Below are positions 37,202 through 49,180 of a stretch of 64,000 nucleotides of DNA, in pieces. The DNA comes from Mycobacterium tilburgii. GTDB lineage: Bacteria; Actinomycetota; Actinomycetes; Mycobacteriales; Mycobacteriaceae. Each line of letters starts with the position of its first letter. Position 1 is the first letter of the stretch. The stretch spans positions 1 to 64,000 of the forward strand of contig NZ_LR655702.1 in NCBI RefSeq assembly GCF_902168065.1, read 5' to 3'. The notes under the pieces are model-generated. The model saw only the letters and a list, made by a program, of their open reading frames with translations. It was not told the origin of the DNA and searched no databases. The position numbers and the translations under genes are program-made.

Positions 37202-40200
37202 TCAGACTTTCGCCAGCCTGGTGATCCACGCCCGGGAGTCTGAGGGTCTATCACGTCGTCGAGCTCGAATGTCGTCGCGGCGCGCAGCACTTTGCCGTGC
37301 TGATAGGCCGCGGCCACCAGGCGGTCGAACAGTTCATCCCGTTCCGCGGTGACTGCCCGCGGCGGCCAGCTCTTTGCTGAAGCCCAGCCGTACCGCCCCT
37401 TCCAATCCCATTCCGCCGATTTCTCCGGTCGGCCACGCGATCGTAAAGTGCGGGGCGTGAAACGATCCGCCCGCCATGGCCATCGCGCCCAGCCCATAAC
37501 CCTTGCGCAGGATGATCATTCCGATCGGCACCGTCAGGCGCACGCCCACCACGAACATCCGGCCGAATCGGCGCACCGCCACCTGCTTCTCCGCGTCCGG
37601 CCCCACCATGAAACCCGGTGTGTCACACAAGGAAATCACCGGCAGCCGAAACGATTCGCACAGTGCCAAAAAGTCACCGGACTTGTCGGCGGCTTCGGCG
37701 TCGATCGCGCCACATAGGTGATGGCTGCTGTTGGCGATTAACCCGTAGGCCACACCCTCGACGCGAACCAGCGCGGTTACGATGCCCACGCCGTAGTCGG
37801 GCCGCGGCTCGAGAACGGAGCCGACGTCGACGATCGGGTCGATGGCGAACCGCACATCGTATCGTAATCGATTCTCCGGCACCACATGTCGGGCAAGTCG
37901 CGGGTCGGGCGCAGCCCAGTCGGCAAGACGGCCCTGAAAGTACGACAGATACTGCTTGGCCAAGGACACCGCGTGGGTTTCGTCGCGCGCCATCAAGTCC
38001 ACCACGCCGTTGTGGCGCTGCACGTCGATCGGCCCGATCGCTTCGAGTGGGTAGACACCCAAGCCGCCGCCCTCGATCATCGCCTGCACGCCCATGCCGA
38101 TATTGGGGTCGGGCGTCGCGATGATGACGTCGCACACCCCGGTGAGCGCCGTATTGCCGGCGAAACAACGCCCGGAGACGATGGACACAACGGCACCCGG
38201 CCGCGCAGACCGGCCAGCATCCGGAAGGTCGGCACGTCCAACCCGGCCGCGCCGCCGACATCGGTGTCGCCAGGCTGGCCCCCGCCATCCTCGGCAAAGA
38301 GCACGATGGGCACGGCTTTTCGGGCCGCCAGCTCGAAAACGCGGTCCGTCTTGGCGTGGTTGCGCATGCCTTGGGTCCCGGCCAGCACGGTGTAGTCGTA
38401 GGACACCACCGTCTCGGCCGCCGTCGGTCCGAACCGGTCGGCGCCGATGGTGGCCACACCGGCAACCAGGCCCGTCGGCCGGGGTGTTGGCGATCAGGTC
38501 CTCTTCGGACCGGCAGCTGCGCTGCACGGGCAGCGAAGCAGCCCCCAACGAACAGTTGGCCTTCCTCGAAGCGATGAAGATGCAGCATGTTCTCGTCGCA
38601 CCGGATGCGCTGCGCACGGTCCGGACCCTGGTGGCCCCGGGCCAGGTCGTCGGCACCGGTGATCCGCTGCTGGTGTTCGTCCGCACCGGCGCCGGTCTGG
38701 GCCGTGACTCCGCCAGCGCTGCAGTCGATCTCGACCGGACCCGGGCAGATCTCGACGAAGTCCTGCAGCGCCATCTGTTCACCCTCGACGAGGGGCAGGG
38801 ACACGGCAGTGGCCAAGCGGCACCGGCAGGGCCGCTGCACCGCCCGGGAGAACATCGTCGAGCTGGTCGACGCCGGCAGCTTCGTCGAGTTACGGTGCGC
38901 TGGCCATCGTCGGCCGCGACCTCGACCACGGTGCCCGCGAACTGCGCACGCAGTGCTTCTTCGCCGGAATGCAGCTCGACAGTGGCCACCCGGGTGTCGT
39001 GCTCGTGCACCAGCGCCGCGGCGGCCAGCTCGGGCAACTTGGCGTCTAGGAAATCCGTCGTCACCACTCCCGAATGAATGTCACTGTTGGACAACAGCTC
39101 CCAAAATATGTTCAGATTCGTGCGGATGCCCTCGATGCCGAATTCGGCCAGTGCGGTCTGTGATTTGCGCAGCGCCGCCGGGAATGACGATCCGTGCACG
39201 TGGGTGATCACCTTGGCCAGCAACGAGTCGTACCGCGCGGTCAACGTCAGCCCGGTCCGTCCGTAGCTGTCACCCCGAACGCCCGGGCCGCCCGGCGGAC
39301 ATAACTGGGTCAGGGTTCCGGACGCGGGCACCACGGTTCCGTCCGTCGACAACGTTTCGGTGTTGATTCGCGCTTGGATGGCGATACCCCGCTGCGCGGT
39401 GGGCTCTCCAATGAATTCATAGCCGTCGGAATCGATTCCGTACGTCAGGCCCAACTAATAGTAGGAGGCGCCGCCGGCGATCGCGAGCTGGGTGGCCACC
39501 AGGTCGACGCCGGTGGTCTCTTCGGTGATCGTGTGCTCCACCTGGATGCGGGGGTTGATCTCTAGGAAGACGAACTGCTTGCCGGAGACCCGGAATTCGA
39601 TCGTGGCCAGGCCGCGCAGTCCGACCCGGCCGCACAACCGGGCCGCGGCCAAATGCAATTCGCGACGCAATGACTCCGAAATCCATTGCACTGGAGCTAT
39701 TTCGACGATATTTTGGTAGCGACGCTGAATGCTGCAATCACGGTCCCCGAGGGCCAGCGCATGGGTACGGGCCCCGGCAGGTGCCACGACGATCTGCACC
39801 TCGATGTGGCGGGCATCGGCCATCACCGCTTCGACGAACACCGCGGAACTGCCGAACCCCAGCTGCGCCTCCGCAGCGCACTGTCGGTATGCGCTGTCGA
39901 TCTCCTCGGCAATGTCCACGCGGCGCATGCCGCGCCCGCCATCACCGGCCAGCGCCTTGATCATCACCGGTCGACCCCGGGCGGCGAAGAACGCGTGCAC
40001 GTCGTCGACGGTGCTCGTCCCCTCGGTCGCGGGCAGCACCGGCGCAAATTCGCGGCGGCGCTCGCCGCGGATTTGTCGCCGACCATGTCGAGGACGTCGG
40101 GGTCGGGTCCGACGAACGTGTATCCGGCGGCCGCGCATGCGCGCGCGAAACCGGCGTTCTCGGAGAGGAATCCGTACCCCGGATGGATGAGCTGCGCGCC

Positions 40201-40410
40201 CGCACTCTTGGCCGCGGCCAGTATCGACGACTGATCCAGATAGGCCTGCTCACTGGTGCCAGGCAGCCCGATCGCTTCGTACGCGGCGTGCACATGTGGG
40301 ATTTCGGCATCGTCCCCGGCGTAGACCGCGACCGTTTGCAGTCCCACTTCGGCGGCGGTCCGGATGATCCGGAGCGCGATTTCGACGCGGTTGGCGATCA
40401 GCAGTGTCAT
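37202..40410 (-). pseudogene. Fused acyl-CoA carboxylase (biotin carboxylase - biotinyl - carboxyltransferase), broken and partly inverted
   Basis: The gene begins MTLLIANRVEIALRIIRTAA (ATG 40408-40410), with biotin carboxylase blocks PGYGFLSENAGFARAC, FFAARGRPVMIKALAGDGGR GMR, VFLEINPRIQVEHTITEETT GVDLV, then GEEALRAQFAGTVVEVAADD G leading into the biotinyl domain. The carboxyltransferase part includes TIGADRFGPTAAETVVSYDY TVLAGTQGMRNH, DVIIATPDPNIGMG, LPVISLCDTPGFMVGPDAEK and RKGYGLGAMAMAGGSFHAP, ending RAWITRLAKV with TGA at 37202-37204. The intact protein would have about 1,070 residues. Lesions include a frameshift near 40050, a TAG at 39455-39457, several frameshifts at 38.2-38.5 and 37.2-37.4 kb, and an inverted biotinyl segment at about 38528-38893. 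It followed the acyl-CoA ligase with an ATGA overlap. Confidence 0.85.
38528..38893 (+). other. Inverted segment of the carboxylase gene carrying the biotin-attachment site
   Basis: Flanking parts of the carboxylase read on the - strand, but this block reads on the + strand: EQLAFLEAMKMQHVLVAPDA with the biotinyl-lysine codon at 38577-38579, then TLVAPGQVVGTGDPLLVFVR, DRTRADLDEVLQRHLFTLDE G, and after a frameshift AVAKRHRQGRCTARENIVEL VDAGSFVE. The order within the block is that expected of the protein, so the whole piece was flipped in place. Confidence 0.85.
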
Positions 40411-41940
40411 CGAAGCGGGTCGCCCCACTGCACTTCACCGTGTAGCTTGGGTTTGAGCAGTTTGCCGCCGGCGTTGCGCGGCAACGCTTCTGACACCACG
40501 GTGATGTACTGCGGGATCTTGTAGTCGGCGAGCTCCCGCGGCAATGCTCGAGCACGGGCGCCATATCGATCTGCGTCTCGCCGCCGAACAGCACGGATCC
40601 GACCTTCTCTCCCATGACTTCGTCCGGCACCGCCAGCACACAGGCGTCGGCCACCGTCGTCGCGGCCAACAGTACCGATTCGACCTCGACGCTAAACACG
40701 TTCTCACCGCCGCGATTGATGATGTCCTTGAGCCGGTCGACGATGTGTACGCGGCCCGCGTCGTCGACCCGCGCCACATCGACGGTATGCAGCCAGCCGT
40801 CGACGACGATGGTCTCCGCGGTGGCCTGCGGCCCGGTTCCAGTATACGGCGGTCAAATTGGCCCCCCGTGCAACCCATTCGCCGACGCGGGGGTCGTCGC
40901 CGTTCGGGACCAGGCCGAGGTCCTCCGAGGGCACCGCGTACCCCACCGAGTCGGCGTTGTCAATGACGTCCCGATCGGGCAGCACGGTCATCAGCGACGC
41001 GGACTCGGTTATGCCGTAGCCGTTGAACACCATGGCCTGCGGTAAGGCGTTTTTCACCGCCCGCACCAGTGAGGGCGCGATGGGCGCGCCGCCATAGCAG
41101 ACCCAGCCCACACCGGACACGTCGGTTTTTGCAAAGTCCTTGTGCCGCAACAGCAGTGCATAGACCGCGGGGACGGTGACCATCAACGAAACACGCTCGG
41201 CGGTCAGCGTGGCGATCAGCAGATTCAGGTTGAGCGTCGGCATGATCACCGCGGTGCCGCCGAGCCGCGCGATGGCCAGCAGCTGCGAACTGCAACCCGT
41301 CACGTGGAACAACGGCACCGATCAGCGTGCGCAGTTCCTCGCCACGGTCGGTGGAAAATCCCACGCACCGATTCGTGTTCTCGGTGTTGGTGATGAACGC
41401 CTCGTGTGTGGTCGGCACGCCCTTGGGGTGCCCGGTCGTCCCCGAGGTGTAGAATAATACGGCCGTGTCGGCGGGTCGGCGTTCGTCGACCACGAATGGG
41501 TAACCGTCGTGCAGCGGCGCGGCCGCGGCCAGGTCCGCCCGGACGTCCGCGTCGGAGAGCAAGAACTCGACCTCGGGCTGCGCCGACCGCGTATTAACCG
41601 CCACCGCAACACCGCCGGCCATGACCGCGCCCCAAAACGCCAGCACCCAATCGATTACGGCCGGGTAGCGCACCGCCACCCGGTCCCCGGGCCGCACACC
41701 GGCCGCGCGTAGCCCGCCCGCTACTCGCGCGGCCCGGTCCCACAACTACCGGTAGGTCAATCGGCCGGCGCCGACCTCCACCACTGCCTCCCGGTCGGGA
41801 TGTCTCTCGACGCGTTCGGACAGCATGTCCAGCAGCGTCACGGGCACATTATCGTAGCGGGGGACCCCGTCCCGGTCCCGGGACACGCCCGCGGTCGAGA
41901 ACGGGTTGTGCCCGCGCGGAATTTCAATCACTGGAGGCAT
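40407..41940 (-). pseudogene. Acyl-CoA synthetase / AMP-dependent ligase (FadD type), broken
   Basis: The start MPPVIEIPRGHNPFSTAG (ATG 41938-41940) runs to EAVVEVGAGRLTYR before a TAG (41746-41748). The rest includes the AMP-binding P-loop TAVLFYTSGTTGHPKGVPTT HE, MPLFHVTGCSSQLLAIARLG G, VFNGYGITESASLMTVL, and the hinge region VHIVDRLKDIINRGGENVFS VEVE, ending HGEVQWGDPLR with TGA overlapping the carboxylase ATG. Frameshifts lie near 41325, 40850 and 40545. The SGTTGHPKG and YGITE motifs identify the adenylate-forming family; the acyl substrate is unknown. It headed an operon with the fused carboxylase. Confidence 0.88.
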
Positions 41941-41978
41941 GCCCGGTCCTTACTATCCGGCGTCCTATCGTGATAGCG

Positions 41979-42811
41979 ATGACGATCGAGGATTCCGCCA
42001 TCATGCCCGAGGCATTCTTTACTGTCGATGGCGACTCCTACATTTACATTCCGGGTCCGATGACCCGCGGGCCGTGGGGCGCCGCGAGGGCGGTCAGAAC
42101 GTCGGCGGCCTGTTGGGTTGGGGCATAGAGCAATCGGTCATCGATCCCGATTTTCAGCAGCCCGCCTGACCGTCGACCTACTGCGGCCGGCGTTGTTGTT
42201 GCCGGTGCAGATCCGGACCTCGGTGCTGCGGGAAGACCGGCGGATCAGGCTGATCGACGCAACCCTGATCCAGCGCGACACGATCGTCGCCCGCGCCAGC
42301 GCGCTGTTCCTGCGTCGCAGAGACCATCCCGACGGTCAGGTGTGGTCCCCCGGTCGAGAGATGCCGCCACTGCCGGTCCGCCGCGATGGCTTCCCGGTTG
42401 AGATGCCGTTTCACATCTGGTGATACGGCGCGACGCGTCAGGGAAGTCCCGGCATCTCCCCGGCGAGTAGGAGCAGTCCCACGCTCAGAAGTTCGCCTGG
42501 GCCCGGCTGTTTCGCCGATAGTGCAGGGCCACCCGCTGACGCCGTTCACCCGTTTGGCGTTCGCCGGCGATATCACCAGCTCGGTCACGCATTGGGGCAC
42601 AGGCAGATTGCGCTACATCAACGCCGACTACACCGTCACCGCCAGCCGCTTGCCGGATGGCGAATTTATCGGGCTAGCCGCGCAGAGCCATTATGGCGCG
42701 GCGGGCGTGGCCACCGAAGCCGCAACGTTATTCGACTGCCACGGCCCAATCGGGACCAGTTCCGCCCTGGCCGGCCCAGCCCGCCGACGCGTTCAGACGA
42801 CCCACCCCTAG
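41979..42811 (+). pseudogene. Acyl-CoA thioesterase-like (double hotdog) protein, broken
   Basis: The start MTIEDSAIMPEAFFTVDGDS (ATG 41979) is followed in shifting frames by GGQNVGGLLGWGIEQSVIDP, RLTVDLLRPALLLPVQIRTS, IRLIDATLIQRDTIVARASA LFLRR, then after a TGA near 42421, IVQGHPLTPFTRLAFAGDIT SSVTHWGTGRLRYINADYTV and ATEAATLFDCHGPIGTSSAL AGPA. The pattern is that of the mycobacterial thioesterase-family proteins with two hotdog halves. It is divergent from the acyl-CoA ligase gene and probably served the same lipid pathway. Confidence 0.65.
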
Positions 42812-43683
42812 CCCGTCGGGTCGCGGAAGGCCCCGCCACGCTGCGGGAACTCTCGACTGCGCCCGGAATTGGGCTATGCTGCTGTGCACTACCTGCCAAC
42901 GGACCTGCACTGCCCGCAGCGGGGGGAACCGTCACGGTGGGTGGACATTTCCCGTGGAGGGGAACGCGCCATGCCCATGCGCTTCGATCCGCGATCCCCT
43001 TGCCGCGCCGCCGGACGAACGGCACCCGACCCGTGACGACCGCGACGCTCGACCTCGACGGTCGGCTGGTCGACCGTCGGCACGAACTCACCGAGCTTCG
43101 GAATGCGGTGGAGGCGGCGGGGAGTGCGTGCAAAGCGTGGAACTCGGCGACGTCGCCGCCGAGTTCCACCACCGGACGGGCGGCAACCCGCTGTAGGTCC
43201 GCCAGCTGCTGTACCGGGCGCAGCGCGAAGGCGCGCTCGTGCTGGTCGGTGGTGGAAGTTGCTCGGCGCTCGATCGATCACCTTTGGGGTGTCGAGGCAT
43301 GCCCACAGCGCGTGTGCCACCACGTCGGGCGATCGCGCCGCAGCGGCCGTGGCGGACACCTCGATCGAGGTGAGCACCCGCAGGTCCCAACTCGGATGAC
43401 CGCCCGGCCAGTCCCAACTCGCCGCCATCGATAGCGGCCCCGTTCGACGACCCCGCGAGCGATTCCAGATGCCCGACCCGGTCACGTTGTCGGTTCGTCC
43501 CGAAGCCTCGCGCCCGATAGCGGAAGCACTCCACACCCCGAGGTGGATTCGGCGTTCGTCAGCGCGATGAAGCGGGTTGGCCCGTCGTGTCGTCACCGGC
43601 CGCGCCGAAGTCGCTGTTCTCCACGTCCGGCGCTTCCGCCGAGTTACGGGAGGCTGGTTAAAATCCTTCCCCCTGAACGTGAT
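42812..43683. other. Degenerate region with a possible ATPase/LuxR-type regulator remnant
   Basis: No full gene can be read. On the + strand near 43138-43240 a stretch reads VELGDVAAEFHHRTGGNPL, TAG, VRQLLYRAQREGALV, which resembles the TGGNPF-x-VRQLL segment of the AAA-type ATPase domain in large LuxR or adenylate-cyclase-like regulators. Around it only short unconvincing pieces remain. I take the region as a nearly erased gene; the family call is tentative. Confidence 0.4.
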
Positions 43684-44135
43684 TCACTCCATGAGCTGAG
43701 CGGCGACCGTGGCCCCGAGGTTCCAGCACACCTCCACGTCATCCTTGCTCGGCTTGCCCGACACCACCACCGTCTCCGCGGCTTTCACCCATCCCAGCCC
43801 GGTTGTGATAGCGTTCAGTCCCCGTTCGGCGCCCTCGGTGCCCTCGTTGCCGTGCATATACACACCGAACGGACGTCCCCGTGTCGTGTCGAGCAATTGG
43901 TAATAGGCGCAGTCGAATGCGTGCTTGAGAGCGCCGGATATGTAACCGAGATTGGCCGGCGTGCCCAGCAGATAACCGTCCGCCTGGAGCATCTCCCCCG
44001 GCGAGACCGTCAGTGCCGGCCGCCGGATGACGTCCACGCCTTCGATGTCCGGGTCTGTGGCACCGGCGAGCACCGCCTCGAACATCTCCTGCGTGTGCGG
44101 TGACGGTGTGTGATGGACGATCAGCAACGTCTTGG

Positions 44136-44139
<4 letters not shown>
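43684..44139 (-). CDS. Flavodoxin-like / NADPH-dependent FMN reductase family protein (Rv2771c type)
   Basis: This 151-residue cytosolic flavodoxin-fold protein starts MTKTLLIVHHTPSPHTQEMF, where the loop after the first strand binds FMN phosphate. It continues with DGYLLGTPANLGYISGALKH AFDCAYY, the second FMN-binding loop, and GRPFGVYMHGNEGTEGAERG. The redox partner is unknown. ATG 44137-44139 overlaps the stop of the preceding membrane-protein gene as ATGA, indicating coupling in the dapB operon. No lesion is seen. Confidence 0.85.
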
Positions 44140-45358
<1,219 letters not shown>

Positions 45359-45436
45359 TTATGCACAGTTCGGCGTTGATCCACAGGCAGCGCTTTTGGC
45401 CGTGACCTGCCAGGGGATCCTCCATAAAATTCGAAC

Positions 45437-46768
45437 ATGAATTCGATCAACATGCCGGCGGAGGTGTGCGGCACCCTCGACGGCCTGGACGCGGCCGACG
45501 CCGCCGACCGCAAGCTCAACTTCGCCATGTTGAGTCCGGCGGTCCGGCTGCACCTACTCGACCGCATGGAGGCGTCGCGCCGGCGGCAGATCGCGGTGAG
45601 CCACGACGTGATCGCGAGCCTCGCGCGGGAGGAACCCACCGCGGTGGGCGGACCGATCCTAGTAAGGTGATCGCCGACCGATTGCGGATCAGCTATGCCG
45701 AGGCCCGCCGACGCACCAGAGAGGCCAAACAACTCTCGGAGCGTCTGACTCTGACCGGCCAAGGTTGCCACCGGAACTGCCAACGACGACCCAGGTCTGG
45801 CGCGAAGGACGCCTCGATGCCCAGCACTTGCGCGTGATTCACTTGTCCGCGATCTGCCGGACACGACACCTCCCGCCACGGTGACCGACGTCGAATGCTT
45901 CCTCGCTAAGCAGGCCACCAAACTACGTCCCGATCAGCTGGAGCGGGCGGCGCACCGAATCACCCTGCAGCTCAATCCCGACGGCAAGTTTTCCGACTCC
46001 GACCGGGCACGTCAGCGCGGGTTCATCTGGTGCGGTCAGCGCCGCGACGGGATGAGCATCGGCAAGTTGGTCGCGTCCCCGGAACTGCGCGCCAACCTCG
46101 ATGCGTGGCTCGTGCGCTTTGCCGTGCCGAGCATGTGCAACCCGGACGATGAATCCCCTTGCACCGCGGGAGACCCAACGAGGAATCCGTCGGCAAGGAC
46201 GCGCGAACGCCCGGCCAGCGTAAGCACGACGCACTCAACGCCCTGGTACGGGGACAGCTGGGTTATCCAAAGCTCGGCCAGCACAACGGGTTGCCGGCCA
46301 CCGTCATCGTCTCGACCACGCTGCAGGAGCTGACGGCGGGCGGTGACCGGCGCCGGCACGCTGTTGCCAATACCGGACCTGATCCGGATGGCCCGCCACG
46401 CCTATCACTACTTGGCGGTATTCGACGAACATCAAGACCGGCCACTGTATCTCGGCCGATCACGTCGCGTCGCCACGCCAGACCAACGGGTCGTCCTGTA
46501 CGCCAAGGATCGCGACTGCACGCACCCCTGCTGCGACGTACCAGGTTATTGGTGCGAAGTCCACCATGTCGACGAATGGGCGGCGGGCGGCTCGACCGAT
46601 GCCGATGCGCTGACGTTTGCCTGCAGACCTTACCACAAACTTGCCGGATTGGGTTGGCAGAACAGGAAACTCGCGAACGGCCGGACCGAGTGGATTCCGT
46701 CGCCGGAACTCGATGTCGGCGCGCGCACCAACGACTACCATCACCCGGAACGGCTTGCGGGGCGATGA
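45437..46768 (+). pseudogene. 13E12-family protein (DUF222 / HNH endonuclease-like), degenerate
   Basis: The start MNSINMPAEVCGTLDGLDAA (ATG 45437) and RLHLLDRMEASRRRQIAVSH are followed by KVIADRLRISYAEARRRTRE AKQL, FLAKQATKLRPDQLERAAHR, RKHDALNALVRGQLGYPKLG Q, LIRMARHAYHYLAVFDEHQD RPLYLGRSRRVATPDQRVVL YAKDRDCTHPCCDVPGYWCE VHHVDEWAAGGSTD with the HNH core, and end with PERLAGR. At least four frame changes occur (near 45665, 45840, 46140 and 46350). 13E12-type genes are multicopy in mycobacteria and often treated as mobile or intron-like repeats; only one copy is seen in this window. Confidence 0.85.
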
Positions 46769-46774
46769 ACCGTG

Positions 46775-47185
46775 CTAGAGTTTACCGGCACATCCCCGCC
46801 AGGTACCCCATGCCGCCTGCCGGACCGTGCGGCGCAGGCGCAACTCGTCGTCGTGGCCGGCATAGCCGTCCAGCCACGCCCACAGATGGGCGGCCAACCG
46901 AGCCTCCACGATGACATCTTCACGCGCGAACGCATCAAGGAGTCGACATATGGCTACTAAAGTGTCTCCGATGCCGATGGCGACGAACACTTCGTTGCGC
47001 GACTTGCTGTCAAGATAGGTTCGCGCCTAGTCCGCAAGCGACCACGCCAATTCCGCTTCCTCAAAAGGACGCTGCTCGCACCGCTGTCGTGCCATCTGCT
47101 CAATGTAGGCAGGCTGCAGACTGATCCGCCGTGGCCGAGACGAAACCCGCGCCCTGCCGTACGGATAACGAAGGCCCGCCGTCAT
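46775..47185 (-). pseudogene. Hypothetical protein interrupted by one in-frame TAG
   Basis: From ATG 47183-47185 the frame reads MTAGLRYPYGRARVSSRPRR, AYIEQMARQRCEQRPFEEAE LAWSLAD, a TAG at 47027-47029, then ARTYLDSKSRNEVFVAIGIG DTLVAICRLLDAFAREDVIV EARLAAHLWAWLDGYAGHDD to WRGCAGKL and stop. Without the TAG this would be a 136-codon soluble helical protein. I do not recognise the family. A second start after the TAG could still give a shorter protein of about 70 residues. Confidence 0.55.
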
Positions 47186-47188
47186 TCG

Positions 47189-48047
47189 CTAGTCGCCGAC
47201 TCGCAGGGTCCGGGCACGCGGATATCGAGAACACCGCAGGTTCTGCGCCGGGTTCTCGCCATATCGAGCGGCGTGTACGACGAAGGATTCACCCTTGATC
47301 TCAGTGATGGAGCACCCCTTGATATCCCAATGCGGATCGGTGTGCGGAGTCATCTGCCATTCCAGATGCTTCTCGACCCAGGGCACGCCGTCCACGACGC
47401 CCTGGTACTTGATGTAGTTGCCGCCCAGCGAACCCTTGGGCAGGGTGTACCAGCCCAGGTCGACGTCCTTCGTGTAGGCGCCCAACTCGTAGCTGAAATT
47501 GACCTCGTCGAGTGTCAGATCGAAGCAGTCGGCCATCATCAGCACACTGTCGCGAACACACGCGTGTACTTCTTCAGCTTGCCCGGGATTTCCGGATGAT
47601 CCACCGGCAGCCCGTAACCCGCCTCGATCCAGGTGACATTGGAGTGGTGACACGACACGTCGACGGATTCGATGGTGGTGACGTTTTCGATCTCGGCGAC
47701 GTCGGCCGAGCACACGACGCCGAGAATCTGGTTGAGTCCCGGGCTCATACCGTGCCGTAGAAGGTGGCACCGCCTTTTGCACACGCCTCAGCCAGTAGTT
47801 GGGTCACCGGCTTGCCGGACGGGTGCGGATGATTGGTGTCGCGGTGCCACCCGGTGATCCAGTCGGCGGTAGTGACGATGTCGATTCCGGCCTCGAGCAC
47901 CTGCACGTAGAGATCCTCGTCGGGGAACACGCCGTGGAAGGTCAGCACGTCGAGCTTCGCGGCGATGATCTCCTCGACGGTCCCGGTGAACTTCACCCCG
48001 TTGGCCGGAAGGCCGGCAAACTCACTGGTGTCCTTACCGACCTTCAT
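47189..48047 (-). pseudogene. Dihydrodipicolinate-reductase-like / amine dehydrogenase family protein, truncated and frameshifted
   Basis: The reading starts MKVGKDTSEFAGLPANGVKF, continues DVLTFHGVFPDEDLYVQVLE AGIDIVTTADWITG, ACAKGGATFYGT, then in other frames GMSPGLNQILGVVCSADVAE IENVTTIESVDVSCHHSN, MMADCFDLTLDEVNFSYELG AYTKDVDLGWYTLPKGSLGG and WDIKGCSITEIKGESFVVHA ARYGENPAQN. This matches the family of 2,4-diaminopentanoate-dehydrogenase-like NAD(P)H enzymes common in mycobacteria. The N-terminal Rossmann strand is missing and frame changes lie near 47760 and 47555. Confidence 0.7.
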
Positions 48048-48052
48048 ACGAG

Positions 48053-49052
48053 TCAGCCTCTCTGGGTTGCGACACTGTCGTCGGGATAAAACTGCTTGGC
48101 CCAGTTGCGAATTGCGGTGAAGCCCGCATACTCGTCGGGGGCCAGCGCGGGCGGATCCGAGTAGCGCTGGTGCTGCCAGATTTCGATGTCCTGCTCGAAC
48201 TGTCGGATGACCTCGCGGCCGAACTCCGCCACCTTGCGCTCGGCGCGCTCCGGGTCCGCGCCCTGCATCCGCCCGATGTAGACCATGAACCGGATGTCGG
48301 AGGTGCACTCGTCGACCGGGGTGATCGCCGAGATGGTGCGGTTGTCGATCATGCCCGCTTTTGGTCACGGCGATGCCCAGGCCGCCGTTGATCGCCTGCA
48401 CGCCACTGTTGACATCCTCGATCGACTGGCGTCGTCGCCCTCGAAGGTGATGGTGAAGTCGACGAACGACACCGGCCCGCCGAAGTCGTGGCGGATGGAC
48501 ACCGGGACGATGGGCGTGTTGTGCACGTACTTGAAATGTGCGAAGTCCACCCCGTTCTCCAGCACGTATTGGGGGTGCATCTCGAGCCCGGGGCGGTACA
48601 GCCGCTGCTGCGGGTGGTAGTCGTGCGCGCTGCTGTCATCGTCGAAGGCGGCGAACACATCCGGGGCATCGAAGAACGGCTCGCGGCGCTGTACGTCGTG
48701 CCAGATGTAGACGGGGTCGTTGCGCTCCACCAACAGGGTAGGTGTATACCCGGCGACCGCGGTTGGGGTGATCCTGGTACAGGATGCGCACGTTGCGGCC
48801 CTCATTACTCCACTGCCATCCGTGAAACGGGCACTGCAACACCTCGCCGACGACCTTACCGCCGTATCCCAGGTGCGCACCGAGATGCTCGCAATAGGCG
48901 TTCATCACGGTGAGCTGACCGGATTCGACGCGCCACGCGACCATTTCCTGGTCGAAGTACTTCATCTTGTGGACGTCGCCGATGCCGATTTCGTCGGACC
49001 ACCCGACCTGGAACCACCCGGTCGGCTTCATCGACAACGGCGGCCTAGACAT
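48053..49052 (-). pseudogene. Rieske non-heme iron oxygenase, frameshifted
   Basis: The start MSRPPLSMKPTGWFQVGWSD (ATG 49050-49052) leads to the complete Rieske [2Fe-2S] motif NAYCEHLGAHLGYGGKV and VLQCPFHGWQWSNEGRNVRI LYQD, then a frame change near 48745. The catalytic domain continues with HPQYVLENGVDFAHFKYVHN TPI (mononuclear-iron region), another frame change near 48435 and 48360, and the end DNRTISAITPVDECTSDIRF MVYIGRMQGAD to AKQFYPDDSVATQRG. It would be the oxygenase partner of the ferredoxin-reductase remnant at 49.9-50.8 kb; both are dead. It is divergent from the TetR gene. Confidence 0.85.
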
Positions 49053-49140
49053 CAGACCCGGCCATGCTGTCCTCCTCGCCTACGCATGGTAGCGGCGACA
49101 CCCATAACAATAAACGTACCATCTATGAAAACGGTAATGG

Positions 49141-49161
49141 GCTTGTCCCCCACAGGCAAGC
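49141..49161. promoter_or_regulatory. Candidate operator of the TetR regulator
   Basis: In the divergent TetR-oxygenase spacer, GCTTGTC and GGCAAGC form an inverted repeat (6 of 7 positions complementary) around a 7-bp centre. TetR proteins usually bind such sites next to their own gene; this one ends 19 bp before the TetR start. Confidence 0.4.
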
Positions 49162-49180
49162 AATCGACTACGATCGGCCG

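Noticed and set aside
40407..41940. A natural-product (NRPS-like) adenylation system suggested by the ligase next to a carboxylase and glycosyltransferases
   Set aside because: No carrier-protein or condensation domains are present; the neighbours are acyl-CoA enzymes, so ordinary lipid metabolism explains it better.
42666..43596. Several overlapping - strand frames in the 42.7-43.6 kb region
   Set aside because: None shows family motifs, and they change partner frames within short distances. The region reads better as an erased gene.
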